Source: Rotaria sordida (lineage: Eukaryota > Rotifera > Eurotatoria > Philodinida > Philodinidae). From it: DNA of 64,000 nucleotides. Shown piece by piece: positions 14,401-26,016 of the stretch. The notes beneath the pieces are model-generated. The model saw only the letters and a program-made list of their open reading frames with translations. It searched no databases and was not told where the DNA came from. Both the position numbers and the translations under genes were made by a program. The stretch's first letter is position 1. Each line of letters begins with the position of its first letter. Where the stretch lies: NCBI GenBank assembly GCA_905250125.1, contig CAJNOL010000853.1:1-64000 (forward strand), read 5' to 3'.

Positions 14401-17400
14401 AAATAAAATCATTGTTTTTTCTCGTAGGGTGATGCTGGTTATCCAGGTCAACCAGGTCCACCAGGTAGTCCAGGTCCAATGGGTGATCTTGGTCCACCAG
14501 GTGCTACACTTCCAGGTGAAAAAGGTGAAAAGGGTATTCCAGGTCCAGTTGGTAAGTACAATCAAATATTTTTATTTTGAACTTTATATTATTTTGTTTT
14601 TGTGTTTCAATAGGTATTCCCGGTGCATCAGGTTTTTCAGGTGCCAAAGGAGAACCAGGTATGAATAAATTTTAGACAGTAAAAAAAAAAATAAATCTAT
14701 TATTATTTTTCTATTTAATTTAGGTCGACCAGCACCTATTGCTCCGGGAAGTATACAAGGTTCACAAGGTCAAAAAGGTGATCGTGGAGCATCAGGCTTT
14801 CCAGGAGCTCCAGGACTTCCAGTAAAATTTCTTTTTTTTTCTTATGATGAAATCATTTAATATATTAAAATTGAAATCTTTCTAGGGTCCTAATGGTTTA
14901 CCAGGTTTACCAGGTGCAGCTGGCTTAAAAGGTGAATCGGGTCAACCAGGTCTTCCAGGTCTTCCAGGACCTAAAGGCATCACAGGTATGATAACAAATA
15001 AATAAATTTGCTTAATCATGTTTGTCTTTTTCTTTTTTTTATAGGTTATCGTGGAGAACCAGGTGTGTTTCTACTATTTCACATTTATGATTGAAATATT
15101 TTTTTTCATATTAGGTATTTCCGGTCGTGATGGATCACCGGGTCTTCCAGGCGCTAAGGGATTCGGTAAATATCAATTGAATGAATTCTTTGTTTTTATA
15201 ATCGTTTCTTTTAGATGGAGCACCAGGTTTACCAGGCCGTTCAGGTATGTTTTTCATACATTAGATCCATAATATTTCAATGAATTATCTTGTTTTTCTT
15301 TTTTATAGGAGAAAAGGGTGAACCAGGACTTCCAGGACCAGGTTTTCCAGGTAAATAATTTTTTATATATGAAGAATATTTTAACAATATATGTTTTTAC
15401 AGGAGCTCAAGGATCTGCTGGCGCTCCCGGTGATCGTGGATTTCCAGGTATGAATTGATTTTAATCGAAATGATAAATATTCATATGAATGTTTTTAATT
15501 TTTATAGGTTTACCAGGGCCAGCCGGTGAAAGTGGATTTCCAGGCGCTAAAGGTAAATCTAATGAATTGTTGTTTTTTTTGTAAAAAATATCTTACAATA
15601 ATTTATAGGAGAACCAGGCTTTCCAGGTAGTAATGGACTTCCAGGACCAGTAGGCTCGAAAGGGTATCTATATATATGAAATTTCAATGAACATTATTTA
15701 ACTTTATTTTATTTCTAGTGAACGAGGAGAACCAGGTTATGGTGGACAAAAAGGTGATCAAGGTAAGAAATATTGAAAAAAAAAAGATATTGTTCAAATA
15801 AATCCTTGTGATTTTTTTTATTTTTTAGGTCCATCTGGTCCCTCGGGTATTGATGGTAAGTTTTACACAAATATTTATTTATTTAATTGAATTAAACAAT
15901 CCTTTTTTTTTTCTTTTATAGGCTTACCAGGTACAAATATATAGAAAATATTTGAATACAATATAAAGTTTTTTTTTTGTTCATATATAAAGGTCTTCCA
16001 GGACCACTTGGACCACCAGGTGCTCCAGGTCTATCAGGAGAAAAAGGTTTTGCTGGATTACCGTAAGTGATTTGAAATTTTTGATCGATTAATATTATTC
16101 TTTTTTTTGTTTATTTTAATATCAGAGGATCAAGTGGAAAACCAGGCATGCCAGGTTTACCAGGTGCTAAAGGTGAACGTGGTTTGAATGGAGGACCAGG
16201 ATTGAATGGAGGACCAGGTTCACCAGGTGAAAAAGGTGTTCCAGGTTTTCCAGGACCATCAGGAGCAAGTGGATTACCAGGCGCTCCGGTATAAGAACTA
16301 TATAACTTTGCTATTGCCATTGTCTCTTTGTTTTTTTTAAGGGTGGTGGAGGACAAAAGGGTGATCGAGGTAAGATATTTATTTTTTCGTCTAATGGTAA
16401 TATGTATCTTTATTTATTTATTTTTTTTTTGTTTAAAGGTCTTCCCGGTTTACCAGGACAAGCATGCAGAGAATGTACTCCAGGTGCACGAGGTGACCGA
16501 GGTTATCCAGGTTCACCTGGTCTACCAGGTCATAAGGGTGAACCAGTAAGTTAATAAATAAAGAAAAATATTTAATTTTATGTTCGAATAATTCAATAGG
16601 GTATATCAGCTGCACGTGGACCAGCAGGCGAACGGTAATATAGTTGAAATAAGTTTTGTTATCTTTAACATTTTTCTGATATTTTAGTGGACCAGGAGGT
16701 CTTCCTGGCGCACCAGGTCTTCCAGGAGCATCAGGTAAAGATGGTTTACCGGGTCTTCCAGGTGCTAAAGGTGAACGAGCTATTGGTCAATCAGGTAATG
16801 ATAAGAATTTTTCTTTTGATTATGAATAAACTTCTCTCTTGATGTAGGTATAAAAGGTGCTATTGGTGAACCAGGTCTTCCAGGTCCATCAGGTTTACCA
16901 GGCACACCTGGTGAACGTGGATATCCAGGTGGCAATGGTAAGGGAAATAAGTGTCTTCAATTAAAATACTTATTTTCTATTTTAGGATTACCTGGTGCAC
17001 CGGGTGAACGAGTAAATAGAATTCTTTTTCCACTATTAAATATTGATTTTCTGATCTTCTTTTTTTCTTCGTAACAGGGTTTACCAGGCCCTTCAGGATT
17101 ACCAGGTAAAATAAACAAATTAATTATTAATATAATATTTTACTGCGAATTTTTTTTTACAGGTGCTGCGGGACATCCTGGTGGTCCTGGACAAAAAGGT
17201 ATTGTAAATACTTGATTAAAAAGATAATAGAAAAAAAAACAAAAACAATAATTTCTTTATAGGTGATCAGGGATTCAATGGATTACCGGGACAAAAAGGA
17301 GAAGCAGGACAACCAGGTAAAATTTATAAATCTGAATATTTATGATCAGTACAATATATATATTTTTTCTATTAGGTTTGAATGGAGGACCAGGCGCAAA

Positions 17401-20400
17401 CGGTAAATAAATACATCATTATCTAAACATTCTAAAAGTTGTTAAAATTTAAAGGTATTTCGGGAGCCAAAGGTGAACCAGGTATACCAGGTCGTGATGG
17501 CGGTGCTGGTTTTCCAGGTCAAAAAGGTGAACGTGGTACAAACGGATTTCCAGGTATGTTTCATTTAATATTTCTCTGAATTTATTGAACTAATTTTTTT
17601 GCGATATGATCTAGGTGCTCCGGGAGCTAAAGGTGCTGCAGGTGCATCAGGTAAACAATTCTTTCTGGAAATAAATATTGATATATTTGTCTTTTTTTTT
17701 CAATTATGTTTTATATAGGTTTTCCAGGTGCACCAGGTCTTGCTGGAGCTCCAGGTCCATCAGGCATAAATGGATTTCCAGGACAAAAGGGTTTGTATTT
17801 TAAGAATGAATTGAAATCGAAATGAAGAATTTTTTTGTTTTTAAATTTTTACAGGTGAATCAGGTTTACCAGGTTTACCAGGCGCAAATGGTAAAGTATC
17901 AATTAATGAAGAAAAATTCTTGTTTTTTTTATTCGAATTTATATAGGTTCACCGGGATTAAATGGTGGCCCTGGTGCTCCTGGAGATAGTGGTATGTATA
18001 TGAAAGAGAATGATTTCAAATGATTTGTTTAACTTTTGTTTTTTAATTGTAGGTATGCCCGGTCTATCAGGTCAAAAGGGTGAACCAGGTAAATATTTTA
18101 AATACTTAGGATTAACTAAAAGTTCTGATCACGATGTTTAAAATTTTATAAAATAAGTACAATATCAAAGGTTTTATTGCGTGAACGCATATTACTTAGG
18201 ATTGACCAAAAGTTCTAAGCCCAGTGTTTAAAGGATCTTGTTGGATAAGATAACCTATTCAGCAATAAAAAACCAAATATACCATGTTGTAGAGCTTGTT
18301 GAGGCATGGCAAATTGTATATAGTAACTTCTGTTTTCATAAGAGTTTAAAGGAACTGAAGTAAATTTACTGATGGACGACTGTGAATGTGTAGTCGTCTA
18401 TCAGTAAATTGATTCTAGTTCCTTTAAAGTCTTATGAAAATAGGATTTACTATATACCATACGACGCGCCTCAAAAAGCTCTACAACCTGATTTATTTCG
18501 TTTTTCATATCTTAATAGGTTACCTTATCCGAGAAGGTCCTTTAAACACTAGGTTTAAAATTTTTGGTCAACCCAAAGTAATGTATATAATAGCTATATC
18601 TTGGATATAATTCTAACATTCTCTAATAAGAAAACCTCTCCAGATGCTAAAAACCTTCTGAGCTCAAATTTTGTCTACAGGCAGAGAATATATAGACTAG
18701 AAAAACCTTAGGAAGATATGGACCCAAGTCGCGATTTGGCTGAGATATCGACTTTTCTGGTAAAATCAAAGTTTCGAGTTTTGACCTGAAACTTTACATA
18801 TATCGAAGTCTCAATCAGATCAACTTGTCGACAACGTTTAAGAAATTCTAGATGAATTATCTCCGAGATACCAGTATGTTAGCTGCTAAACACTTTTTGT
18901 AGATGTTGTATTATGCGCGATAATTTTTTTTTGAAAATCCATATCTCGGAGATAATTCATCTTGAAATTCTGAAACTTTGTAGACAAGCTGATCTGATTG
19001 AGATCTCGATGTATGTAAAGTTTCAGGTCAAAACTCGAAACTTTGATTTTACCAGAAAAGTTGATTATCTCAGCCAAACCGCAACTTGGGCCCATATCTC
19101 TCTAGAGTTTTTCTAATCTATACATCCCCTGTCTGCGCACAAAATTTGAGCTCAGCAGCTTTTTAGCACCTGAAGAGGTTCTCTCATTAGATGAAGTCTA
19201 TAATATAGTGACTATGCATATATTTGACTATCCTTTGTCCAATGTTCGAGTATATATTCTGGAACTTTTCATATTTTTCATTTCTCTCTCTTGCATGATA
19301 TTTTTCTGACATCGCGTTCTAGAATATTGCATTTCGATAGTATATATAGAGCAGAAAGACGTCCGTGGTGATGCTGCCTCGGCGCTGGAGAGATTTTTAT
19401 AATGCTGTTGTGTCAGCGGTAGTTTTTTAGGAAGAAATTTTAAAAATACATGAATTTACACGGGATCTCAATGTTCATATCTGTGATATCGTAAGACTTA
19501 GCAAATCTGGTTGAGTAGCAGTAGCAGTTCTAGTTCAAACTAGTCACGACCATAAAAATCGAAACATTTTTTTTTAATACCATCGCGGCAACAGTAAGAT
19601 TTTTAATAGTACGTCATGGTAGCTTTTCTTAGTTATCGCCGCGGCAGATTCTCAGCTGCGATGCACATTTATGATATAGAGTGAGAGATCGTCCGTTGTC
19701 AGTTTATTTGTCTAGTTAATTCTTTCAGTTCATTTAAAAATTTGACTTTCAACTTTTAAAAAAAATTTATTAAGCATAACTAATGAATTTAATCGATCCT
19801 TATCTAAAAGAATGTTAGAATTAAATTCAAGATAGAATTGTTATATACATTATTACAGACAAGACATTCTAATATGTATTCATGCAATGTAAAGCTTTCG
19901 ACATGAACTATTTTATAAAATTTTAAATATAGTGATGAGAATTTTTGGTTAATCTTAAATAAAATTATATCTTATTTACTTATGTTTAAATTTAGGCTAT
20001 GCTACTGCTGGACAAAAAGGTGAACCTGGTTCAGGTGGTCGTGATGGTAAGAAAATACGATAATCAAATGAAATAAACTTTATTTGTTTGGTTTTTTTTT
20101 TTTTAAACAGGCATGCCAGGTCTTTCGGGAGAGAAAGGGTAAAGTTTAACTAATATAAAAAAACGAATCTGAAATGCAACTATTTTTTCTCTGTATAGAA
20201 ACCCAGGTTATAATGGAGGTCCTGGTAATCCTGGCCGAGATTGTGATACACCTCTTCCTGGACAAGTAAGTCAATAAATAGATTAAATAAACAAATAATT
20301 ATTCTTGATATAATTTAGAAAGGTGACTCTGGTTTATCTGGTCTTCCAGGTTCTCCAGGTTTATCAGGTAAGTTTTCTTTTTCTCTTTCTTTTAATTCAT

Positions 20401-22448
20401 TGTCTGTTGTTTACTGATAGGTGCTCCTGGTGCACAGGGCAAAGATGGTTAGTATATAATATAGTTAAATCTTTGGAAAAAACAAAAATTATATTGAATA
20501 ATATTTTAGGTCTTCCGGGAGCCCCAGGTCTTCCTGGTTTATCAGGTGCCAAAGGATTTGATGGAGCACCAGGTAGAAATGGTGGACCAGGTCTTCCAGG
20601 TATATTTATTAAGATAATAATTAAACAATAATAATAATAATCAAAATTTATATTTTTAGGTGACCGTGGTTTTGCTGGCATGCCAGGTTTGTATAACGAA
20701 AAAGTTCTTCATTTAAAAATTTTATTTTTTTGAAAATTTCAAGGTCAACCTGGTTTACCCGGAGAAAAAGGTGAGATTATAATTTGCAAACGATAGTATA
20801 ATAATTAGTTTGATTCTATTTTTTCTAGGAAACCCTGGATTCCCAGGCGGTCCAGGTATGTATATTAGATAAATGTTTAAATAGAAGTTTTATCTCTTAT
20901 GTTCAATTTCAGGTCTTGCCGGACAAAAAGGTGATCGTGGTTTCGATGGACGTCCCGGTTCAAATGGTTTACCAGGTAAATTATTTCTTTCATTTTGAAA
21001 AAACAAAACAGAAATTTACTTTTTTTATTTTATTCAAATAAATAGGTACACCCGGTGCAAGAGGTGATTGTGGTCCACAACAAGCAGTTCAAGGCCTACC
21101 AGGTTCTAAAGGAGATCAAGGTCAACCAGGATTCCCAGGTAATAAAATAGATTTCAATGTCTTTCTTTTTTTTATACATTTTCTTTTTATAATTTAAGGC
21201 TCACCAGGATTATCAGGATCACCAGGTATGTATATATATGAAATCTATTTTCTTTAATTAATTATGTATATACATATATATTAATAGGTCAACCTGGTCC
21301 ACGAGGAGAGAATGGTCCACCAGGTCAACCCGGTCAACCAGGTTTACCAGGTTATGTTGGACCTAAAGGTGAACGTGTAAGTATATTGAAAACAAAAACA
21401 GAACTGTTTTTTCCAAATTTATATTTATATTTAGGGTACTGGAGGTATTCCAGGTGTTAGCGGTATTGCTGGTCCACCAGGTACTGAACTTGTTAATCAT
21501 TGATAATAATAATTTCTTTTTTGTCTTTATTAAATTTCAGGTCCTAGCGGTCCTCCTGGTCCACCAGGTCCTGGTCTTCAACGAACTGGTTTCTTGGTTG
21601 TACGTCATTCACAATCATCTCAAGTACCAGATTGTCCATCAGGTATGGTTCGATTATGGGATGGTTACAGTTTACTTATGATGCAAGGCAATGATCATGG
21701 TTATCATCAAGATCTTGGTAAAATACCAATATTCTTTTTTAAATAAATACAAATTTTTTATATATTAAATTTCAAGGTTCGGCTGGTTCATGTCTTCAAA
21801 AATTTTCTGCATTACCATATCTACGTTGTGATCATACAAATGTTTGTTATTATGGTCAAACAAATGATTTAACATATTATTTATCAACAACAGAACCAAT
21901 GCCAATGATGCCTGTTCAACGTGAACAAATTCGACCATATATATCACGTTGTGCTGTATGTGAAGCACCAGCTAATGTTATGTCATTCCATAGTTTATCA
22001 ATGACACCACCACCATGTCCAAATGGTTGGAATATTCTATGGCAAGGTTATAGTTTTGTTATGGTAAGTATAAATAAGATTTTGAAATATAAAAATATAT
22101 ATTGATTATATTTTTTGAAAAAAGCATCTTGGTCGTGGTGCACAAGGTGGTGGACAATCATTAGCAAGTCCTGGTTCATGTTTAGAAGATTTTCGTGCAA
22201 CACCATTTATTGAATGTTCAGGAACAGATGGAAATTGTATGTATTATGCTAATAAATTTAGTTATTGGATGACAGTTATTGATCAAAATAATCAATTCGA
22301 AGTACCACGTCAAGAAACATTAAAATCTGGAAATCATAGAAATAAAATAAGTCGTTGTACGGTTTGTTTGAAAACTCAACAAAGTGCTGGTCAAGGTGGT
22401 TATCAAAATGGCAATTATTATGTTGGACAAACATTGAAAAAACATTAG
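8496..22448 (+). CDS. Type IV collagen alpha chain, alpha-2-like (complete)
   Basis: Complete basement-membrane collagen chain in roughly 70 exons. Exon 1 (8496-8545) and exon 2 (9977-10049) encode an N-terminal signal sequence ([19 protein letters not shown]) preceded by about 18 residues. Exon 3 (10274-10426) gives a Pro/Gly/Tyr-rich linker and the 7S cysteines [10 protein letters not shown]. The long Gly-X-Y region has many interruptions, several with cysteines (QACRECTPG near 16460, GMCLS near 12535, [10 protein letters not shown] near 20240, ARGDCGPQQ near 21060) and the conserved GCNGTKG near 11020. The NC1 domain (about 21573-22445) has all 12 cysteines. Its [27 protein letters not shown] and YYANKFSYW resemble vertebrate alpha-2 more than alpha-1. 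The stop is TAG at 22446-22448. An extra tail of about 26 residues follows the last NC1 cysteine. Confidence 0.95.
8546..9976 (+). other. First intron of the plus collagen gene (1.43 kb)
   Basis: Donor GTAAGT after ATAAG at 8545; acceptor TTCTAG before 9977. The reading frame joins cleanly (AG|G CTA), continuing into the hydrophobic signal sequence. Apart from AT-rich and pyrimidine-rich tracts I see nothing coding. Its size and position suggest it may hold regulatory DNA. Confidence 0.7.
10274..10426 (+). other. Exon 3 of the plus collagen: 7S region
   Basis: A 153-base exon in phase 0, from a TTCTAG acceptor to a GTACAC donor. It encodes a Pro/Tyr/Gly-rich spacer ([17 protein letters not shown]) and then [10 protein letters not shown], the four cysteines expected for inter-trimer 7S crosslinking, before the Gly-X-Y region starts in the next exon with [10 protein letters not shown]. 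Confidence 0.85.
10933..10942 (+). other. 10-base micro-exon in the plus collagen
   Basis: GGACCAAACG lies between a TTTTAG acceptor and a GTAAAT donor. It joins GGTCCAAAA upstream to GTTTACCTGG downstream and keeps the frame: G-P-K, G-P-N, then a split Gly codon. Without it one triplet plus one base of collagen frame would be missing. Confidence 0.8.
15922..15930 (+). other. 9-base micro-exon encoding one Gly-X-Y triplet
   Basis: GCTTACCAG is flanked by ATAG and GTACAA. The upstream exon ends GATG and the downstream one begins GTCTTCCAGG, so the 9 bases add exactly G-L-P across two split glycine codons. Skipping it would leave the frame intact, so it could be optional. Confidence 0.75.
18191..18582. 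mobile_element. 392-bp foldback (MITE-like) element, nested
   Basis: Two imperfect inverted arms of about 180 bases flank a short loop (TGTGAATGTGTA). Outer ends are ATTACTTAGGATTGACCAAAA on the left and the inverted ATTACTTTGGGTTGACCAAAA on the right. The centre pairs TTTACTGATGGACGAC with GTCGTCTATCAGTAAA. Its ends resemble the ends of the enclosing element, so it appears to be a related copy inserted in or beside it. Non-coding. Confidence 0.8.
18621..19191. mobile_element. 571-bp foldback element, family A copy 1
   Basis: Inverted arms of about 270 bases run from CTAATAAGAAAACCTCTCC on the left to the inverted GAAGAGGTTCTCTCATTAG on the right. Shared blocks include TGAGCTCAAATTTTGT, TTGGCTGAGATA and TCAAAGTTTCGAGTTTTGA. 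The loop is near 18900. A second copy of the same family lies at 44430-45095 and a diverged one near 59060-59380. Confidence 0.8.
21573..22448 (+). other. NC1 domain of the alpha-2-like chain
   Basis: C-terminal globular trimerisation domain, spread over exons 21541-21717, 21777-22063 and 22125-22448. It is a tandem duplicate of two C4 subdomains with six cysteines each (12 in all). A Met in EPMPMMPV and the Lys in QETLKSG lie where vertebrate chains have Met93 and Lys/Hyl211, the residues joined by the sulfilimine crosslink. The stop comes about 26 residues after the last cysteine, in a Gln/Gly/Tyr-rich tail ([16 protein letters not shown]). Confidence 0.92.
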
Positions 22449-24816
22449 ACATTATTAACTAAATTTTTCTTTTTTTTTTTTTTTATTCTTTCTTTTTCTT
22501 GATTTTCATTTGTAGTTGATGGCAACGGATTGATTTATTTCAAATCATATATACATATCATTATGATTTGAGATATGTTTGAAAAGGGAAAGGAATTATA
22601 ATAACATAATGCGATAATTTAACTGCATTTTGCCATCATCTTTTATATTCCCTCTGTGTCATTTTGTTAACTATTATATCATCATCATCATCATCATACA
22701 GTACAAGTTCTTTTTTTTTTAATTTTATCTTCATTTATTTTGCGCGTAATTTTCTTCTTTTTTTGCTGTATTCTGGATCTTTTACACAATACATATAATC
22801 ACGACACATACAATTTCATATTTTATCAAATAATGTGTACTTGTTTTGTAGGTTTGTGTAAAGGTCTGCTATTATCAATCTTCTTTTTTTTTTTCATTGT
22901 CTTCATTAATCTCTCTGCTCTTTTTTTTTCATTCTGATGTCAATCAGCTCATAGTGTTAGAGTGAGTGTATGAAAGAAAGATATACGTGTGTTTGATTTG
23001 AATTTCTTCTTCTTTCTCTTTTTTTTCTTTCAATAATAAATATCAATAAGTATTCTAAAATACAATTCATCTAAAGATTTTCATATATATATATATATTA
23101 TGTAAGAAATATATCATGTTATTAAATAATACATTTAGCAATTTGAATGGCCCATTTCAACTGAAATTTTTAGGAATAACAAGTGACCTCCTAGTGAGAA
23201 CCGTTTCTGGTAAAAGTTTCAGCCTGATACGTGTTTTCAAGAGAATTCCTATAACTCCGCCATCACGAGAGGTATAGACCTCGGAGAGTTTTTAAATTAA
23301 AGCTAATATTTGTGCGCAGTTTTTGTCAGAGCAGAATTTTGAAATGCACTTTTATTTTTATTATGATTTTTTACAATAAACAAAAAGAAAAGGTGACTTC
23401 CGAACACTAAATTTTGCTTTTCTCAATACAGAAATCAATTATAAAATATCGGATCAGACAAAAATTTGCTTTCATTTAGCCCTATAAAACAAAAAAAAAA
23501 AAGATTAGTTATATATTCAAGCCAGATGAATTTTACAGCCAAACTGGCAAAAATAATCGATCGTGAAAGTATCTATTCACATAAAATGGTGACGAAGGGG
23601 GATTGAATATTCACGTGTAGAAATCCGAACTAACGGTGATCAATTTGCATTCAGAAAAATTTGATAAATTCAAAAATAAATTAACAGGAAATCCCCATCC
23701 CTAATCTGAACTGGAAACTAAAACTCGGAAATGAAATTCTCATCATCGTATTTTATTGCAAAATGCATCGATTGTTCGAGCACCCGATATCAATATAAAT
23801 TAGCTATTTAGATCAAATCTATTTTTCATCTTAATTTCCAAAAACAAAACAAGTTTATAACAAATCTAATACAAAATTGTAAATATTTATTTTTCTTGAT
23901 TCAAACAACTGCCTAAGCAGAACAAGAAAATAAATTATTTGATCTAGGTTAGATTGAGCTAATACACGAGAAAGAAATCGATAGAGCTATAAAAAGAACA
24001 ATCAATCGTTTATAGTCACGTTGAAGACAAGATATCTATTGAGTCTTTCGCAAACATATTCTTCTGACTTGAAAATTTCATAAAAACATCGTTTTCAGTA
24101 GAGAAAATTCTTGAGTGCAAATAACAATTTTGTAATGACGAACTGGCAAAAGTTCGATCCTGTCTGGCTCGGAACCAGATAGACGGGCCGGTTCTAATTC
24201 TGCTCTATAACATTTAAACCCAACTTCGATTTTTTTTTTTGAGTAAATGGATTTTCTAAGATCGTGGTTGAACTCTTAAATTAAGATCTATTTTTAATAA
24301 TTGCTGCCATATGCGCCTCTTTTTTCTTTCATTAAGGATCAATTGCATAATCGCCTTTAACATTGATATCAATATAAATTAGATATTTAATATCTTCTTT
24401 CATAGTAAAAGTAATATACTTTCTTCTATCTTGGAATTCTAATGATCCGTACAGTATGCTAAACAAATTAGATAATTTTCAGTTGCATAGTTAACTTAAT
24501 CTGAATTCTATACAGGAAACTGTAGTAAATAAAATCTGATGTAAAAAATCATCATTTATTGTCTTTGATATCTTTAATAATAGATGTATACGAATCTGCA
24601 AAAGCATCTGTAGATTTTTAACCATAACCAAATGTCTCTCAAATCAATTAATAATTTATTCTTTGATATACTATCAAAAATTATTGTATTCACTATTAAA
24701 GATTAAACAGAAAATTGTCAATGTTTTCTATCAATATAGAATTTTTTTTTTACTAAAATTTATTTTTTACATAATCAACAAATAACACGAACATGACAAA
24801 ATGTAACTTATTTCCA
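22449..24816. other. Convergent 3' spacer between the collagen and Rab genes
   Basis: AT-rich DNA with long T tracts at 22460-23030 that fits the collagen 3' UTR. An AATAAA is at 23035-23040. The remainder to 24816 shows no coding potential, no recognisable RNA gene and no clear repeat, apart from an AAT microsatellite just beyond (about 24897-24921, inside a Rab intron). Confidence 0.6.
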
Positions 24817-26016
24817 TTAAACAGTATTACAACAATTATCATTTGATTGTTGTTTTGAAATAGAATCTATAGAATTTAGAAAAGAAAAATTAATAAATAA
24901 TAATAATAATAATAATAATTAAAAATTTTTTACCATTTGTTAGATTAAGATTAGCAGCTAATTGAGTTTTTGTAGTTATTTTTTCAATAGATGTATTTGG
25001 TGAAGTTAATTGTTGTTTAACTAACATTTGATATGACACACAAGCAACACGTTTAAAAAATTCTTCAACTTGATAACCTAAAATTTATACTTTATTTTAT
25101 ATCTGTTAATTATAATTCTTACCTGTCAATGATGAAATAGACCAAAATTCTGCATTAACACGTTTAGCAACTATACGAGCTAGTTGTTCAGTTTTTGTAA
25201 AAGTTTTCTTATCTGTCTAAAAAAATTAACGAAATATTTTCATATGATAAAAAATTTTAAACTTACTATTAAATCACGTTTCGAACCAACTAAATATATA
25301 AGAGGATTATCGGTTATTGTTATTTGTAATGCTTCATTAATCCAACGTTCAGCACTTTTCAATGTATCAAGATCATTCATATCAAATACTGCTATGATTA
25401 CATGTGCACCACGGTAATAAGCAGCTTTTTTTTTTGTTTTAAAAAACCCGAAAGATATTAATATTCAATAAAAAAAAAATATTTACCTGCAATACATTTG
25501 AATCGTTCTTGTCCAGCAGTATCCCATATTTGTAATGATAAGGGTGCACCCAAAATTAAAAATCGTTCAACTTCAAAATCAACTCCTATTGTTGCTTTAT
25601 AATTTCGATCAAATGTCTGATGACATAATCTAAAAAAATTTTAATTTTTTTTAATAAAATTTTTTTTGTTTAATATTTATTATACCTTGTAGCTAAACTT
25701 GATTTTCCTACAGCAACATCACCAATAAGAACTAATTTACAAAGAAGATTACTAGAGAATGACGAAATAAAAATTTATTAAAAAAAAAAAACAAACAAAT
25801 TTGTTTCATACGATGATTTTTGACTACGTTGATTTGTTGAATAATTAATAACATTTTCATCAAAACTTGGAATCGGATCTATTGATGATAGATAACCATA
25901 TGGCTATAAAGAAAAATTCTAAATAAAATAACATTAAAAAAAAATAGTATTACAGGTTCAAATTGATCGATTTTTCGATCACTTGATATTCCGTTTGTAA
26001 GATTAGATATTGGCAT
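24817..26016 (-). CDS. Rab34/Rab36-family small GTPase
   Basis: Membrane-traffic GTPase in eight exons. ATG at 26014-26016 opens a 63-base exon (MPISNLTNG...DQFEP) and a second exon supplies the rest of an N-terminal extension. The G domain follows: P-loop GDVAVGKSS (exon 3), NYKATIGVDFEVERF and WDTAGQERFKCIA (exon 4), YYRGA and LVGSKRDL for the guanine-specificity motif (exon 5), SSLTG (exon 6). The last exon ends CCNTV before TAA at 24817-24819, a double cysteine suited to geranylgeranylation. NYKATIGVDFE, GQERFKCIA and LVGSK, plus the N-terminal extension, match Rab34/36 better than other Rabs. These proteins act in lysosome positioning and ciliogenesis in vertebrates. About 265 residues, close to the Rab34 length. 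Confidence 0.9.

Larger units (their letters stand above)
18101..19960. mobile_element. Composite inverted-repeat element filling a collagen intron
   Basis: The two ends of this intron insertion are inverted copies of each other. The left end (18101-18160, with TACTTAGGATTAACTAAAAG and TTTAAAATTTTATAAAAT) matches the reverse complement of 19905-19960 (TTAAGATTAACCAAAAATTC, TTTAAAATTTTATAAAAT). Between them lie two further foldback elements (18191-18582 and 18621-19191) and about 700 bases I cannot assign. No transposase reading frame is visible. The insertion accounts for nearly the whole 1.9-kb intron, while neighbouring introns are 45-90 bases. Confidence 0.7.

Noticed and set aside
18886-19116. 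Overlapping open frames on both strands near 19 kb
   Set aside because: They fall in the arms of a foldback element, and mirror-image frames are expected from inverted repeats.
21541-22448. Loss of the sulfilimine lysine (FEVP in place of FKKP)
   Set aside because: Counting along the human alpha-1 NC1 places Lys211 in STLKAG, which is present here as ETLKSG; the change concerns a neighbouring site.
24120-24190. GTTCGATCC resembling a tRNA B box
   Set aside because: No A box at a suitable distance and no cloverleaf could be drawn.
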